Source of the DNA: Microdochium bolleyi
Lineage: Eukaryota > Ascomycota > Sordariomycetes > Xylariales > Microdochiaceae
DNA: 64,000 bases
Assembly: GCA_001566295.1 (NCBI GenBank)
Contig: KQ964249.1
Span: 1,364,001-1,428,000, forward strand
Reading direction: 5' to 3'
Below the pieces are notes generated by a model. That model searched no databases. It saw only the letters and a program-made list of their open reading frames with translations, and was not told where the DNA came from. The position numbers and the translations under genes were made by a program. Positions 11,683 to 23,170 of the stretch are shown piece by piece; the stretch's first letter is position 1, and each line of letters begins with the position of its first letter.

Positions 11683-13879
11683 ATGGCTGGCTGGTGGCGA
11701 TGTATGGATGTGTGTGCGCAGTGCGGACTGTTTGTGCAGGCCGCTGTTGATGGAAGCACAATCGGACAAGAAACGGAATTGCGGCCTCTGGAGGTGAAGG
11801 ATGTGCTGGCTGCTGTCTGCCTCGTGAACGTGCGTCGGGGTCGTCGAACGAAGCGCTGGGCGGGTAGCTTGGAGAGCTTCGATTGTGCTGTCGAAGTGGT
11901 GGTGATGCATGCTAGCTGTGGAAATTTCCTCCTGGGCGACGTGAGCGTCAAAGACCGCCAGCTGTTGCGGGCTGGCAGTTGCGGGAGGTCGCGTGCGCAT
12001 AGTGGGGCGGGTCTGTCGACACGACCTCGAGAGCCGCCATCACCGCCTGCACTTGAGCAGGACTCCCGGCTTCCAGGATTTATGTGTCATGCTCATTCAC
12101 TGTTTCGTTCGTGTGTTGGGGTGGGCAACAGGTCCACGGTTGCGTTGTAGCTCTGGCAAATAAGCCGGCTGAACTAGACCGTCCATCACAGGCACAATTG
12201 AGCGGCTCCTGACAGCACGTCTCGAAACTCGCCCCAAGGTGGACTGCACGTGCTGCTGGCTCTCTGGACTTGCACACATGTGTACCCTACACGAGCCTTG
12301 CCTCATAGTGTGCTGCAAGGGACGCACGCTTCCATCCTCGACCTCTTCCGCATGACGGCGGTGCCGCTGGACGGGCCGCGATAGGGTAGCGCCGAAACAG
12401 CATGGCGACGACAGCTTCATGCTGATAGTCAACATGCGGAGTCGCCGTCTAGGCATGCTCCGGACTCTGCTGTCAGACCCCGGCCATAGCAAAGTGTCAA
12501 GTGATGAAGCAACGACGTTTACGTTATGGTCTGGCAACGCGGGCGAAGCGGAGCCTGTCTTTGCACCCTCGTGCCTGGGAAGGAAGGCTGACCAGACGGG
12601 GTCTGGCGACGAGGAATGGATAGGCGAAACAAGAGAAAAGTCTATGGTGGTCAAGTGAGCGCGGCTGTGCCTTGCCATTGGGCGGTCGCTGACACGGAGG
12701 GCTGAGCCTGAAGGCCTGGGCAGCATTGTCCTGCCAGGTCGCCTGCAAACCCCTGGCTGTTGTCGCGATCGCCAGCCGTGTGTGACGTCGTTGGGCGGGC
12801 TTCTCTTTGCAGGGCCGGAGAGGGAGAGTCCAGCACCCCGCCTTCATCACCAGCTCTGGCCCAGCGTCAAGCACATGGTGCCCCAAGGTAGGGGAGGAAG
12901 ACATCAAACCTCTCATGGTCAGCGACGACGGCGTCACAGTCCGGCTGAGCTTGTGCAGCGACTTGGAGTCGTTGCTCGAGCGACTTCCCCACATGGGGCC
13001 CCGAGTCAAAGTGACAGCAGCGAGCGGACCCTGACTGGCGTGACGTTGAGGGCGCAAGGGAAAACGCCATTGTCCATGGCTCGAGTTGCATGGAAACAGG
13101 CCTAGCACGAGCAGGGCGAGCTGGATCGCCCATTGTCACATCGCAGGGGTGACGGACGGTGTCACTTGATTTTCCCTGCTTTTCCTGCACTCGTTGGAGG
13201 CAGGCGCCCTCATTAACTAGACTGGGCTCGCCCGCTCCAGCAAATAAGCAACCGATCGGTCCTGTCACTTCTAGAGTCTTCCCATCCTCCACTCTCTCTC
13301 TCCCAAACTCCTCCCACGCCCTTCTGCTCAGCTCCGGCTCTTCCTCCCATCCAACAAGACAACGTCAGCCAGCAACAGCACTACAAGGTCAACCGTCTTC
13401 GGCAGGTCGTGGCCCTCTCGCAGTCATAACCCGCCATCGCTGAAGAGCAACACAGCACCACCACCTCCCCCGGGTTCTCGCCATTTGGTCTTCCACGCAC
13501 CAGCACTAAAACACATACTGCGCTTCGTCCCTAGCCTCCATCTCCCGCTCACGTAGCTTCACAGCCATTGAGGGAAGTGCTTTGCTCAACCGCAAAGACA
13601 AACATCCGCCAGCTTCTCGTCACGACCCCTGCCGCTCGCAGAACTCTGTGGTAGCCGCCGCCAGCTCTCTCACACGTCTCCGAAACACTGTCTCACAGCT
13701 TGGAAACTCCCCCGCAAATCAGAGACAAACGCAACCGGCGTCGCCCACCAGTCAACACGCCGCCCCAGACTCCCCCGCTTTGTCCACGCCGCGTATTACG
13801 CTACGCTCCGCGCTTGCTCGTGCGCTCCACCTCAGATCAGCGCAACCTCCAAGCTACCTCCGTGCTCTAAACCCCCGCC
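11683..13879. other. Divergent promoter region (mL58 / Ser-rich protein)
   Basis: No gene is supported. Between 13160 and 13879 the + strand is strongly C/T-rich with CTCTCTCTC and CCACCACCTCCC stretches, which probably form a long 5' leader or core promoter of the + strand gene starting at 13880. The open frames at 12097-13108 on the minus strand lack recognisable motifs. Confidence 0.5.
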
Positions 13880-14971
13880 ATGAGTGCTACGCCAGCCACC
13901 TCGTCACATGGTGTTGGTGACAAGACGCCCACGTTCGTCCCGTCGAAGCAGACTGCTGACGAGACATCGGATTCGACCATGGACGCAGCCTCGTCGTCTG
14001 TATCTGCAGACGGTAAGTCCAAGAAGCGGGGACTTTTCGGGTTCGGTAAGAAGAAGCTGGACAACGATGAGAGCCTGCCGACTCCGGGCAGCTCGAGCTC
14101 TGCGCCAACGTCTACACCACGAGTGCTTCCCGACACTGCAACTCGGCAGCCTGCACCCTCGCCCGTCAATGTCACCAGCGTGCCCCCAATGACGCCCTCG
14201 TCGCCTGGCCGCGCTGGCCACCCATCGTCGCCGCGGTTGAGCTCTCCGTCTGGCTCGCAGATCTTTGAGCGAAACGTCCAAGACAGCTCTGCGCTTCCCA
14301 GCTCCGCCGCCATCCCAGCACACATTCAAACCGAGAACCACATTCCGCCCGTCCTAGACGCGTCATCCGAAGCGATTACCGACGACCATCTCAGCCCGGA
14401 CTCCGTCGAAATAGTGACGCACACACACCACCAGCCTGCCGGTGCCGCAGTAACCGGCGGAAGCATGCCACCATCGCAAGACAGCCTTGCTGCTCCCTGG
14501 GCCGAAGACCTTGCTGCATTCTCGTCGGACAAGGAGGACATTGCATCCAACTACGGCTCTCTGGACTCGAGCGACGTTCGACGGTTGAGCTTCATCTCGT
14601 TCGCAGATGTGGTCCAGGCCGAGCACGGCGGTCCTCCCGGTGTCTCTGGCAACCGAGAGTCAGTGCACCTCGCCGGTCTCACTTCTCTGGCTTCACTCGG
14701 GGGAGCACGTTCTCCTTCGCCGATACGATCGCCGGTATCCTCGCAAGGACCCGAGACTTCGCCCCCGAATAGCAAGACTGGGTCGATCAAAGGTCTCAGC
14801 ATGTCGCCTATGCGGCAACCGTTGGGGAGCCCAATGTCGGCGGAGCACAGCATTGCAGGGGGTGACCTGAATATCGAGACCATGTCGCAAGCTTTGCGCC
14901 GCACAGCTAGCACTGACTTGAGCCAGGCTCGCAGCATACCTGTCAGTCCCTTGGACAGCCCTTCTCGCTGA
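13880..14971 (+). CDS. Ser/Pro-rich, probably disordered protein of unknown function
   Basis: One exon gives 363 residues. I do not recognise a catalytic domain. A basic patch with GLFGFGKKK lies near residues 50-60. A consensus-like PKA site, RRLS, lies at 234-237 just before a short hydrophobic stretch (FISFADVV, 238-245). Several SP or SPxR motifs (RSPSPIRSP) could be CDK or MAPK sites, and RRTAS lies at 340-344. Composition is dominated by Ser, Pro, Ala and Thr, so most of the chain is probably disordered. A pyrimidine-rich leader and the good length of the single frame support a real gene. It lies upstream of a RasGAP gene in the same orientation, but 3.9 kb separates them, so a shared function is only a guess. 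Confidence 0.7.
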   Translation: MSATPATSSHGVGDKTPTFVPSKQTADETSDSTMDAASSSVSADGKSKKRGLFGFGKKKLDNDESLPTPGSSSSAPTSTPRVLPDTATRQPAPSPVNVTSVPPMTPSSPGRAGHPSSPRLSSPSGSQIFERNVQDSSALPSSAAIPAHIQTENHIPPVLDASSEAITDDHLSPDSVEIVTHTHHQPAGAAVTGGSMPPSQDSLAAPWAEDLAAFSSDKEDIASNYGSLDSSDVRRLSFISFADVVQAEHGGPPGVSGNRESVHLAGLTSLASLGGARSPSPIRSPVSSQGPETSPPNSKTGSIKGLSMSPMRQPLGSPMSAEHSIAGGDLNIETMSQALRRTASTDLSQARSIPVSPLDSPSR

Positions 14972-16848
14972 GCATCATGAGTGTCATGTCTAGCTTGCAG
15001 GTCGGATCAATCAACGAACATCGCCAAACTCAGACAACTGGCGAGTCCGCCTCGGCCCGCTCGCGACTGTGTTCAGGCAGAGCTACAACCCGGCTTGCAG
15101 CAGTGGCGGCTCGGGGATATGGCCTGGCTTATGCAATGTGGGTGGGAGCCGTCTCTGCATTTGCCTTACTTGATTTCTTGGCCTTCTTGGGGTCCTCGCC
15201 AGTCACTGGCGCCGGCAGTACTGGAGGGTCAGGGTCTACACACTTCATGCCTCCTGCGTTGCTCCCGTTTTTATGATATCCTAAAGTATAAGATTTTCTC
15301 TCGCAGAGATACAGCGATGCTCTGCAAATCGATTTTTTGTTCTCCAATTGGAGACAGTTTCTGTGTCACACCAAGCAATGCAACGATGAGAGTAGCTGAA
15401 ATGTTGTGGTCCTCGTGATTGCCGCCGCCGGCTAACTAATTCTGCCAGTGGACACCATGAAGAAGGATCAATGTGCTGCTGCCGCGCAATCGACAATTCA
15501 TATATTTACTACACTACACACATCGAGAGGATCGATATCGCCCCAGCTCGCAGGTTTCGAAGAGGGATCCGGGAGGGAAGGGGGGCGGACATATGAAGGC
15601 TCAATTCCAGGTAGTAGACCCACGAGATCGTTCCATCTTGGTGGTGCTTGAGAGAACCCTTGTAATAGTCACCGGGCCCTCCTGCGCTGTTTTGATCGAC
15701 TCGATACCGTATCTTATGTAACTTTACACGATCTACCTCTACTGGATCACTCACTGGTCTCCTGGCGGATGCAGGGTTGGGTGGGCAGGCAGACAAGCAG
15801 GCAGGCAGGTAGACAGGCCAAGCAAGCGCGGCACTCAACCCAGCTTCGCGGGCCGGGCTATCCGAGCTGACGTGCCCATGAGGCCCATGGCGGCAGGACA
15901 TGACTAGGGAGGGGGGGATGGCGTGAGACGTGCGCAGGAGGAACCAGAGAAGGGGGCCTGGCGGCATGTTCGGTTTGTCGCTTTCTGCTCGTCATCTCTG
16001 CGCCGCCAAGACATGCAGGCCTGCTAAAGGGCCTCGTCGGCCGATTTTGTTCTTGGGACGAACGAACGCAGGAGAGGTTTCACGGCCGAGTTGGGCAGGT
16101 AATCATCACGAGAACGGGGGTGGTGGGAGGTGGCTTCGTTGCTTTTTTTCTGATGGCAGCGAGGCTGGGCTGTTTACTGTCATCGGACATCGATTTCGTG
16201 ATGCAGATTATTTGCCGATGTACATGGCTGTTAGCTAACTACTGCATTGGTGTCTTAGAAGTCGTTACGCCTCGGATCAATGGTGAATTCAGGTTAGAAT
16301 GAGGTTTATCGCATTTGCCTCAGCAGGGCCTGGTTCTCGTCCTCCAATGGTTCCAGTCTGGTTCTGAGCTCCGAGAACAATTCCATGGATGCGCAGGGGT
16401 GGTTGCTCAAGAGGTGATCAGACGCTAGCTAGTCGGTCTGTCCGACTGGATTGGCTGGAAATTATCTCGGGGCCAACAGGCCGGGGGAACTTTGATGGTA
16501 TGCGATGCGAGCAGGAATGGAAGACGCTAGCTGGTGGTATGCCACATCAGCGCGCGGCAGGACGAGAGGATGCCCGGCCCGGGGTGTCGGAACCGCGAAT
16601 GTTGCCAGTGTGAGTCAACGACCAACAGTTCGGGTGAAGACCTGTGCGGGAGGAGTTTCTCGAGACTGGCCGGCCGTGGCCATCTTTCGTGCGGCTGTCT
16701 GGCTGCGACACGTGAACAGCACTGGCCTGCTCGCATCTTGCTCACTGGCTCACCGACTCGAAGCTTCCTGCCGAGAGTCATGAGGACGAAATCAACATCG
16801 TGCGATGCTTACTCCATGGTGACCACTTTGCGAACTAGAGGACGGCCG

Positions 16849-16896
<48 letters not shown>

Positions 16897-18920
16897 TCGC
16901 CCAGGACCCTTGTCGCTGCCAGGGGACGACGACGCAGTACAGCCAGTCAGGGAAACAGTGGACAAGGGGCATGGTGGAAGCGGGTGCAAGGTTCGGAGAA
17001 AGGGCCGCGTGACTGCAAGAGATCTCACGACCCGGGGTGATGCTGGGAAACGTCGCCAGATTGCCTGCATGGAGGCTCGGGCGGATGTTGCTGCAGCCCG
17101 GGGGCAGTTGCAGCGCACATTGAGCAATGTGTATCGTTCCGTCACGATGAAAGGCTGGTGCTGTGATCTCCCTGTGTCCCCCGACTCGGTGCATGGTGCG
17201 GAGTAGGTAACACAAGAGAGCCGCAGGCCGGCCTTGCGATGGGGAGCAGGGCACCCGCACGGGGCAAGAAAAGCTTGGAAACGGGGACGCTGACGGGACC
17301 CGACGGAGCAATGTCCTGGACTCGCCACTGTCTGCAGGAACGCAGATTACACAAACGCCGGGTACGAGGCAGGCGAGGTAGGAATCCGGGGACAACCTTG
17401 GAGGATGTCGCGATGCCGACCAGGAAGCTTGCCAGGGCACGAGTGCACGGCCGCAAGGGCGCCCGGCCGCTGGGGAGCACTGGCCAGCAGCCGAGCAGTC
17501 CGTCGTGTGCTGCAGTCCGAGTCGGAGTCGGAGTCGAGCGAGGCGCGCCTGGCGAGCTCGGCGAGAAGAGGTCCCCTCCCTCCCATCGCAAGATGCGCAG
17601 TGCAGGGCTGCGTGCCTCGAGTGGGTTGCTGCGGGCAGGCACAGACGCCCCCTGCATCAGCTAGATAGGTCGGGCCTAGTCCAGAGGGCGGGCGGCCCAT
17701 GGAGATTTGTTTCCGAAGGAGCCTGTCGAGAGCTCCGCGCTGCAGCTTCCACAAGTGTCTCGTCTGTCTCTCCTTCGCCTCAGCCCGCTAGGGATGCGCC
17801 AAGGGTCTTCGTTTCTGTAGCAGCATCTCCATGTATTGCCCGCAAGCAAGATAGGCGAGAGGACAAGAGCACGAGGGACAAGAGATTGTTTCATGCCGAG
17901 CACGGGGCCGAGATACTCTGTTGTCGACTGCAGGCTTGGACTACCGCCCCCGTCTTGCTCGGATGTTGCGGTCCCCCCCAAACCCAGGTCATATTCACGC
18001 CCTGGGGTCTGTCTCCATCACAGCGGGAGCTCACCTCTGCAGGCCTCTCTCCTCACCACGGCTGCTTGCTACTTCTCCTCCACACCACACCAAGCATCGA
18101 CTTCGCACCTCGCCCGATTGGCCTGCCGCCCTGCCTTTCCTGCACTCTGCCTGTCCGCCCGGTATCGTCCTCATTCGCTCGACTTCTGCATCGCGCTCTG
18201 GCGCAACGTTTGCCCTCGAACCGCCCCGCTCACGCCGTTTCGAACATTGCTGCAGCCCACGGTCCGGCTCCCGATCTCAAGCTCTCGCCGCCGTCGCTAC
18301 CACCGTCGCTTTCTCTCTAGAAGCCCGCTGTCCGACTGCTTGTACGAAGCGTACAGAACGGCTCCGCGACTCGACAACTTCGTCCTCCGCAGTACTTCCT
18401 ATCTCGACCTGCTCACGAGTGCCGTTTGCTCTTGCTTTCGACCGGGAGAGCGACAAGCCACTCTTCACGGCTACACTCCCCTCGAAAGCTCATCATCCAG
18501 TGTCTGACATCTCAGTCATTTTCAATCACAAGGCCCGGCGTGGCTTTCCAGCCGCCGCATTGATAGACGCTTCCCACAGATCACCTGGCATCACTGGTTT
18601 CCTGCCCACGCTTCGGCCCGTCCTCGTTACGCCTGATTGCAAGAGTGCGGTGTTGGAACGTCTGGAGTGACCGATTACGACCCACCCGTTGGCTGAAGCC
18701 CACCTCAGCATATCGCACGATGTTGGTTGGGTCTCTCTGAACTATTTCGATTCTTCTCGACGAGCTCGCCGAGCCGAAAACCCGCCAACCACGTGTCTCC
18801 GTCAGCCAACCATAGGCAGCACGGGGGAAGACAAACTTTGAGCCAATGCGCATAAGAGGCAGCATTTGAAGCAGTGTCAATGCAGGCCGAAGAAGGACAG
18901 CCTGGTGCTCATTTGTCAGT
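14972..18920. other. Long gap upstream of the RasGAP gene
   Basis: Nearly 4 kb has no supported gene. It holds the TG22 repeat at 16851-16894, a tandem GAGTCG-like patch near 17517-17541, a CAGG-rich patch near 15785-15820 and a pyrimidine-rich zone at about 18000-18500 that may be the RasGAP promoter or long leader. Several 200-270-codon frames overlap in this last zone; their Ser/Arg/Pro/Leu composition and mutual overlap argue against coding. A non-coding RNA cannot be excluded. Confidence 0.45.
16851..16894. repeat. (TG)22 microsatellite
   Basis: There are 22 perfect TG units (CA on the other strand) in gene-free DNA. It probably varies in length between strains and may adopt Z-DNA under supercoiling. 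Confidence 0.95.
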
Positions 18921-21900
18921 ATGGACAGCCCCTTGAAGGAGGGGAACCAGCGCGACCGCCAGCCTGACTGGTCATCCTCCAACGGCAGCTCGTCAGCCCG
19001 GGTGCTGGTGCACTCTTCCAACGATCTTGGCAACGGTCAAAAACAACCCTTTCGAGCCAATGTTATATCGCCATCGACCATTCGCACAGTCACGCCGGAA
19101 CCTGGTGATGATGGGTCTGCAGTCCGAGATCTCAATGCCGCCTCAGTGCGTGGATACGCTGCTTCACCTCACACGTCACCGAGGTCTATACCAGGTGGTG
19201 AAGCACGACGGCAAGGCGTGGTATTCAACGACACTTTCAGCGAGTCCTTCGATAGCTCATCGTCGAGCTCGCCACAGGGGCAGCGTGGAAATTCACTTCG
19301 ACCGCGAACACACACACTAGATGGTGCATTTGCGCTTCGACAACAGCAGGTGGCTATGCAGATCCCCTCGATCGAGAGCCGGACGCGGGTAGGGTCCTTC
19401 TCGTCTGCGGGTTCTCAGTCTTTTGCCGATGTTGATGCTCGTTCGCCACCAGTGAGCCTCCACTCTGCCCAGTTCTCCTCGGTGGCTTCGCCGCGCTCGA
19501 CCGAGATACCTCACAGCATAACGTCAACGCCGAAAGACAAAAAGTCGAACAACAAACGCCTAATAAAACGCGGCCCGTCTCGGCCGAGCTCTCCGTCGCT
19601 CGCACCTCCGTCAGTCGACTCATTGTTGGTGTCCGTACCCGCCGATGATCCGAATAGAACCGTTGCACTCATGCGCAATCTGTGCGGACGAATGAAGGGC
19701 GAGGTCGACTACCAAATTGAAGCAGGGCAGGTGTGGATCGGCCCTGGCATGTGCTACATCGACGATGATCGGGGCAGTCTTCTTTTCGATCCCGCCCATA
19801 ACATGAACCAAGCTATTCCCCTCATTGGCGATCTACGAGGCTGCCGCGTCTATCCAATCCAACACGAGAGCTCTCCCAACAAGTGCCTGCAAATTGTCAA
19901 CCATATGGCAAACGCGGAGGTCATTCTGAAGCCAAGAGCGTCTGACGAGCTAGACCTGTGGCTAGCTAGCCTTCTCTGTTGGCAGCAGGTGCGCCCCAGT
20001 GGTGCTAGGTCTGGTCCAAGCAAGGGCAACAATGTCACAACATTAGCTCGGCCGCCGGCAAGAAGGAGCTCCTCTACGGCTGGCTTCGTCCCGGGGAGAG
20101 ATGGTGCCATCATCAAGGTTGGGAAAGTCTTGCTTTGGGACAAAGGAGTCGCCACGTCTCCTCGCGCCGTCATCAAACGCTCCTCAACACGCGATTTGCA
20201 GTCTGCCTCCACCACGTGGAGGAGGGTGTCGTGCATATTGTCAGACAACGGCGATTTCAAACTCATGACCGAGAACGACGTTGCCATTCTCTCCGTCATT
20301 GAGCTGTCACATCTTTCTAGATCCGCCATTCAGCAACTCGACAAATCCGTTCTCGACGAAGACTACTGTATCGCAATCTTTCCCATATACGCTCTGAGTG
20401 CGCGGCAGCTCTCAATATTCCGCCCTGTCTACTTATCTCTAGAATCCCGAGTACTCTTTGAGGTGTGGTTCACACTACTGCGAACATTCGCAGTACCAGA
20501 GCTATATGGCTTCGACGCGGTGAGCAATAACCTCGTCGAAGTGCGCGACCTGAGCCGCCCGTTCGAGGGCCAACTTTTCCGACTGGAAAAGACAATCCAA
20601 ATTAAGATCACCGAGGCCAAAATCCTCAAACCTGGCCCATACTCTGAGCAGCATGGACGGCACAGCAAAGACCGGGATCTGCGTACAGGGAACTACCTTG
20701 CCGAAGTTATCCTGGATGGTGAAGTGCGCTCGCGTACCATGACGCAGACAGACACGAAAGCCCCGTTCTGGCGAGAGGAGTCCCAATTTACCGACCTCCC
20801 TGCTGCGCTGCCACTGCTCTCGGTCTTACTGAAGCGTGTCGATGGCAATCTCGAGACATCTAGTCACCAACTGCAAGCTTCTCTAGGCTTGCCAAAGACT
20901 GGGAACCTAACAGAGGTCTTGTGTGGTGCCGTGGATATCCCACTGAGCCAGCTCGAATGCTCGAAGACTCACGAGCAGTGGCTCAATGTCCTTGACGAGA
21001 CAAATGAGCCAATGGCAAGCATGTTTTTGCGCATTCAGCACGACGAGTCCCTCGTACTTTCCATTGCGGATTACAAGCCTCTTGCGGATCTTCTGCAGCA
21101 AGCCAACTTCAACTTGACCAACCAGATAGCAACGGTGATACCGTCTGCTTTGCGGCGGATAGCCGAGATCTTCTTGAACATTTTTCAGGTCTCAGGCATG
21201 GCTAGCGAATGGCTGCAAGCTCTAGTCGAAGAGGAAATCGACGGATTGGGCAACCAGAATACGACAAAGAAGTTACGTTTCAGTCGCCGCCTGAAGTCTA
21301 ACGACTCCAATGCCTCGGGAAGCGAACGAGAAGCACTTGTGCGCGACATGAGCAAGTCTCTAGCTGGAGAGGCCAACCTCTTGTTCCGTGGGAACAGCTT
21401 GCTAACACAGGCGCTCGAATGCCACATGCGAAGACTAGGCAAGGAGTACCTTGAGGTTGTGCTCAGCGAGCGCATTTTTGAGATCAATGAGCTCAATCCG
21501 GATTGCGAGGTCGACCCCAGCAGGATACGCAATCACGAAGACATGGACCGGCACTGGGCACAGCTCATCACACATACGAGCAAGGTCTGGAAGTGCATAG
21601 AAGAATCCGTGCAGAAACTTCCTGGTGAGCTTCGCCAGATCCTCAAATATGTTCGTGGCGTGGCAGAGGATCGGTACGGTGACTTCCTGCGGACTGTCAG
21701 CTTCACAAGTGTATCCGGGTTTCTCTTCCTCCGGTTCATCTGCCCCGCGATCCTCAACCCGAAACTGTCCGGGCTGTTGAGAGACAACCCCCGTCCTGAC
21801 GCACAGCGCACTCTCACCTTGGTCGCGAAAGGTCTCCAAGCATTGACCAATCTGGCCACGTTCGGCAAGAAAGAGAGCTGGATGGAACCTATGAATCAAT

Positions 21901-22709
21901 TTCTTTACGGACATCGGCAGCCGTTCAAGGACTTTATTGACTCGGTATGCTCCATTTCTTCGGAGAAAACCGCGCTGCACATTAACGCGTCGTACTCGAC
22001 ACCCAACACCATTGTGGGCCGACTGCCGCCAATGTCTCGCGGTGGCATACCTTCATTGCCATATCTGATCGACGACGCGCGCAATTATGCCACGCTTGTC
22101 AACCTATGGCTGGACCTGAGCCCTACTTCATCAGCAGTGGCTCCACAGGATCTCGACGGCGAGCTTGCCGAATTTGACCAGAGGTGTAAAGAGCTCCAGC
22201 AACGTACCGATGCCTGCCTGGCGCAGATCGAATCCATTCGCGAAATGGAGGATGCCAACTCAATCACGGACGAGCTTGTTGAGAGCTTGGATTCTGTCAC
22301 CCTGTCCTATGGCTATCCAGCATGGCACGAAACCGATCCGTACCGTCCGCCTGGGTCCTCAGGCAGCGACGCAGAGAGCCATGGACAGGCTGCGTTCAGT
22401 TTGTTCGGGAAAGACATCCACGTGGGCAGACTCACGTCACCAAGTGCACTGGAAGCGGCGTACCCAGCAGGTTCAACGGGTACGATACGATTCAAGGACA
22501 GGAATGGCCGACACCCACGGAACTTCATCAATGGACTGCTGGGAAAGAAGAGGAGCGCATCGCCCGCCATGGTCCGAGCAAAGTCTCGTGACAAAGACAA
22601 GGACAAAGGTCGAGGAGACAAGGAGAAGTCGCGCGAAAGGGGTGGGCTCTTGGGCCTGACCGAGGCTTGGCATAGCGACACGAGCTCCAAGCAGGATACG
22701 GTGCGATAG
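18921..22709 (+). CDS. Ras-family GTPase-activating protein, BUD2/CLA2 type
   Basis: One uninterrupted exon gives 1262 residues. Residues 1-230 are Ser-rich and low-complexity. A PH-like segment may occupy about 245-360. A C2-like region starts near residue 553 (IQIKITEAKIL, later YLAEVILDGE). The RasGAP domain covers about 800-1050. It keeps the arginine-finger context LFRGNSLLTQ with Arg at 823, and the diagnostic block FLFLRFICPAILNP at 934-947. The C-terminus has a short coiled-coil-like stretch (KELQQRTDACLAQI) and a basic tail rich in Lys, Asp and Arg. RasGAPs speed GTP hydrolysis on Ras-like proteins; the C2-RasGAP order with a large N-terminal region suits the Bud2 group, which acts on Rsr1/Bud1 in polarity. 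The RasGAP call is firm; the Bud2 subgroup is likely but not proven. Confidence 0.88.
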   Translation: MDSPLKEGNQRDRQPDWSSSNGSSSARVLVHSSNDLGNGQKQPFRANVISPSTIRTVTPEPGDDGSAVRDLNAASVRGYAASPHTSPRSIPGGEARRQGVVFNDTFSESFDSSSSSSPQGQRGNSLRPRTHTLDGAFALRQQQVAMQIPSIESRTRVGSFSSAGSQSFADVDARSPPVSLHSAQFSSVASPRSTEIPHSITSTPKDKKSNNKRLIKRGPSRPSSPSLAPPSVDSLLVSVPADDPNRTVALMRNLCGRMKGEVDYQIEAGQVWIGPGMCYIDDDRGSLLFDPAHNMNQAIPLIGDLRGCRVYPIQHESSPNKCLQIVNHMANAEVILKPRASDELDLWLASLLCWQQVRPSGARSGPSKGNNVTTLARPPARRSSSTAGFVPGRDGAIIKVGKVLLWDKGVATSPRAVIKRSSTRDLQSASTTWRRVSCILSDNGDFKLMTENDVAILSVIELSHLSRSAIQQLDKSVLDEDYCIAIFPIYALSARQLSIFRPVYLSLESRVLFEVWFTLLRTFAVPELYGFDAVSNNLVEVRDLSRPFEGQLFRLEKTIQIKITEAKILKPGPYSEQHGRHSKDRDLRTGNYLAEVILDGEVRSRTMTQTDTKAPFWREESQFTDLPAALPLLSVLLKRVDGNLETSSHQLQASLGLPKTGNLTEVLCGAVDIPLSQLECSKTHEQWLNVLDETNEPMASMFLRIQHDESLVLSIADYKPLADLLQQANFNLTNQIATVIPSALRRIAEIFLNIFQVSGMASEWLQALVEEEIDGLGNQNTTKKLRFSRRLKSNDSNASGSEREALVRDMSKSLAGEANLLFRGNSLLTQALECHMRRLGKEYLEVVLSERIFEINELNPDCEVDPSRIRNHEDMDRHWAQLITHTSKVWKCIEESVQKLPGELRQILKYVRGVAEDRYGDFLRTVSFTSVSGFLFLRFICPAILNPKLSGLLRDNPRPDAQRTLTLVAKGLQALTNLATFGKKESWMEPMNQFLYGHRQPFKDFIDSVCSISSEKTALHINASYSTPNTIVGRLPPMSRGGIPSLPYLIDDARNYATLVNLWLDLSPTSSAVAPQDLDGELAEFDQRCKELQQRTDACLAQIESIREMEDANSITDELVESLDSVTLSYGYPAWHETDPYRPPGSSGSDAESHGQAAFSLFGKDIHVGRLTSPSALEAAYPAGSTGTIRFKDRNGRHPRNFINGLLGKKRSASPAMVRAKSRDKDKDKGRGDKEKSRERGGLLGLTEAWHSDTSSKQDTVR

Positions 22710-23170
22710 CATTGTTCAGCGGCCCTCACATGCTTTTAATACATAGGAAGAGCATCACACACGTACATGGTCTTTTCGGGAGAGCGGGTGGGCGCGATCG
22801 CATTTTACATGGATATACCAATTATTATACAATGTCACATTACCTTGAGATACCAATCAAATCCCACAACCAGAAGAACATGAAGCGATGTCTCGTGTGC
22901 AGAAGTAAACTTCACGACTGACGATTTGTTACTTGAGGATGTTTCGATTTTTGTTTTAGCCTTGATGTTTTCTTTTGTTTTAACAACTATTTTCAGGCCA
23001 GTACTGACAGTACCAACGGTACTCATAGTGCGCCGCCAGTTCCAATCAGAAAAGCTATGCTGAGACCTTTCCGAAGCAAAGATTTCTACTTGCCTTCGCT
23101 GCTAGATTTCTCTCTCACCGTCGATCATGCTCGCACAAGTGCAAGCACCCCCCAAACCCTAACCAGAGCT
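22710..23170. other. Convergent intergenic region (RasGAP / cpr6)
   Basis: This holds the presumed 3' UTRs of two converging genes. It is more A/T-rich than its surroundings, with repeated GTTTT and TTTTAG stretches around 22950-22990. No gene or structured element was recognised. Confidence 0.5.

Noticed and set aside
11683..12000. N-terminal extension of mL58 to 12000
   Set aside because: The frame is open, but the sequence is His/Thr/Gln-rich and unlike a presequence; the METRT or MLRPL starts give a normal mitochondrial presequence.
12097..13108. Two minus-strand frames of about 200 codons
   Set aside because: No motif or protein-like composition; they are crossed by equally long frames on the other strand.
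17505..18670. Frames of 220-270 codons just upstream of the RasGAP gene
   Set aside because: Three overlapping frames in a pyrimidine-rich zone with Ser/Arg/Leu/Pro bias. More likely promoter or 5' leader.
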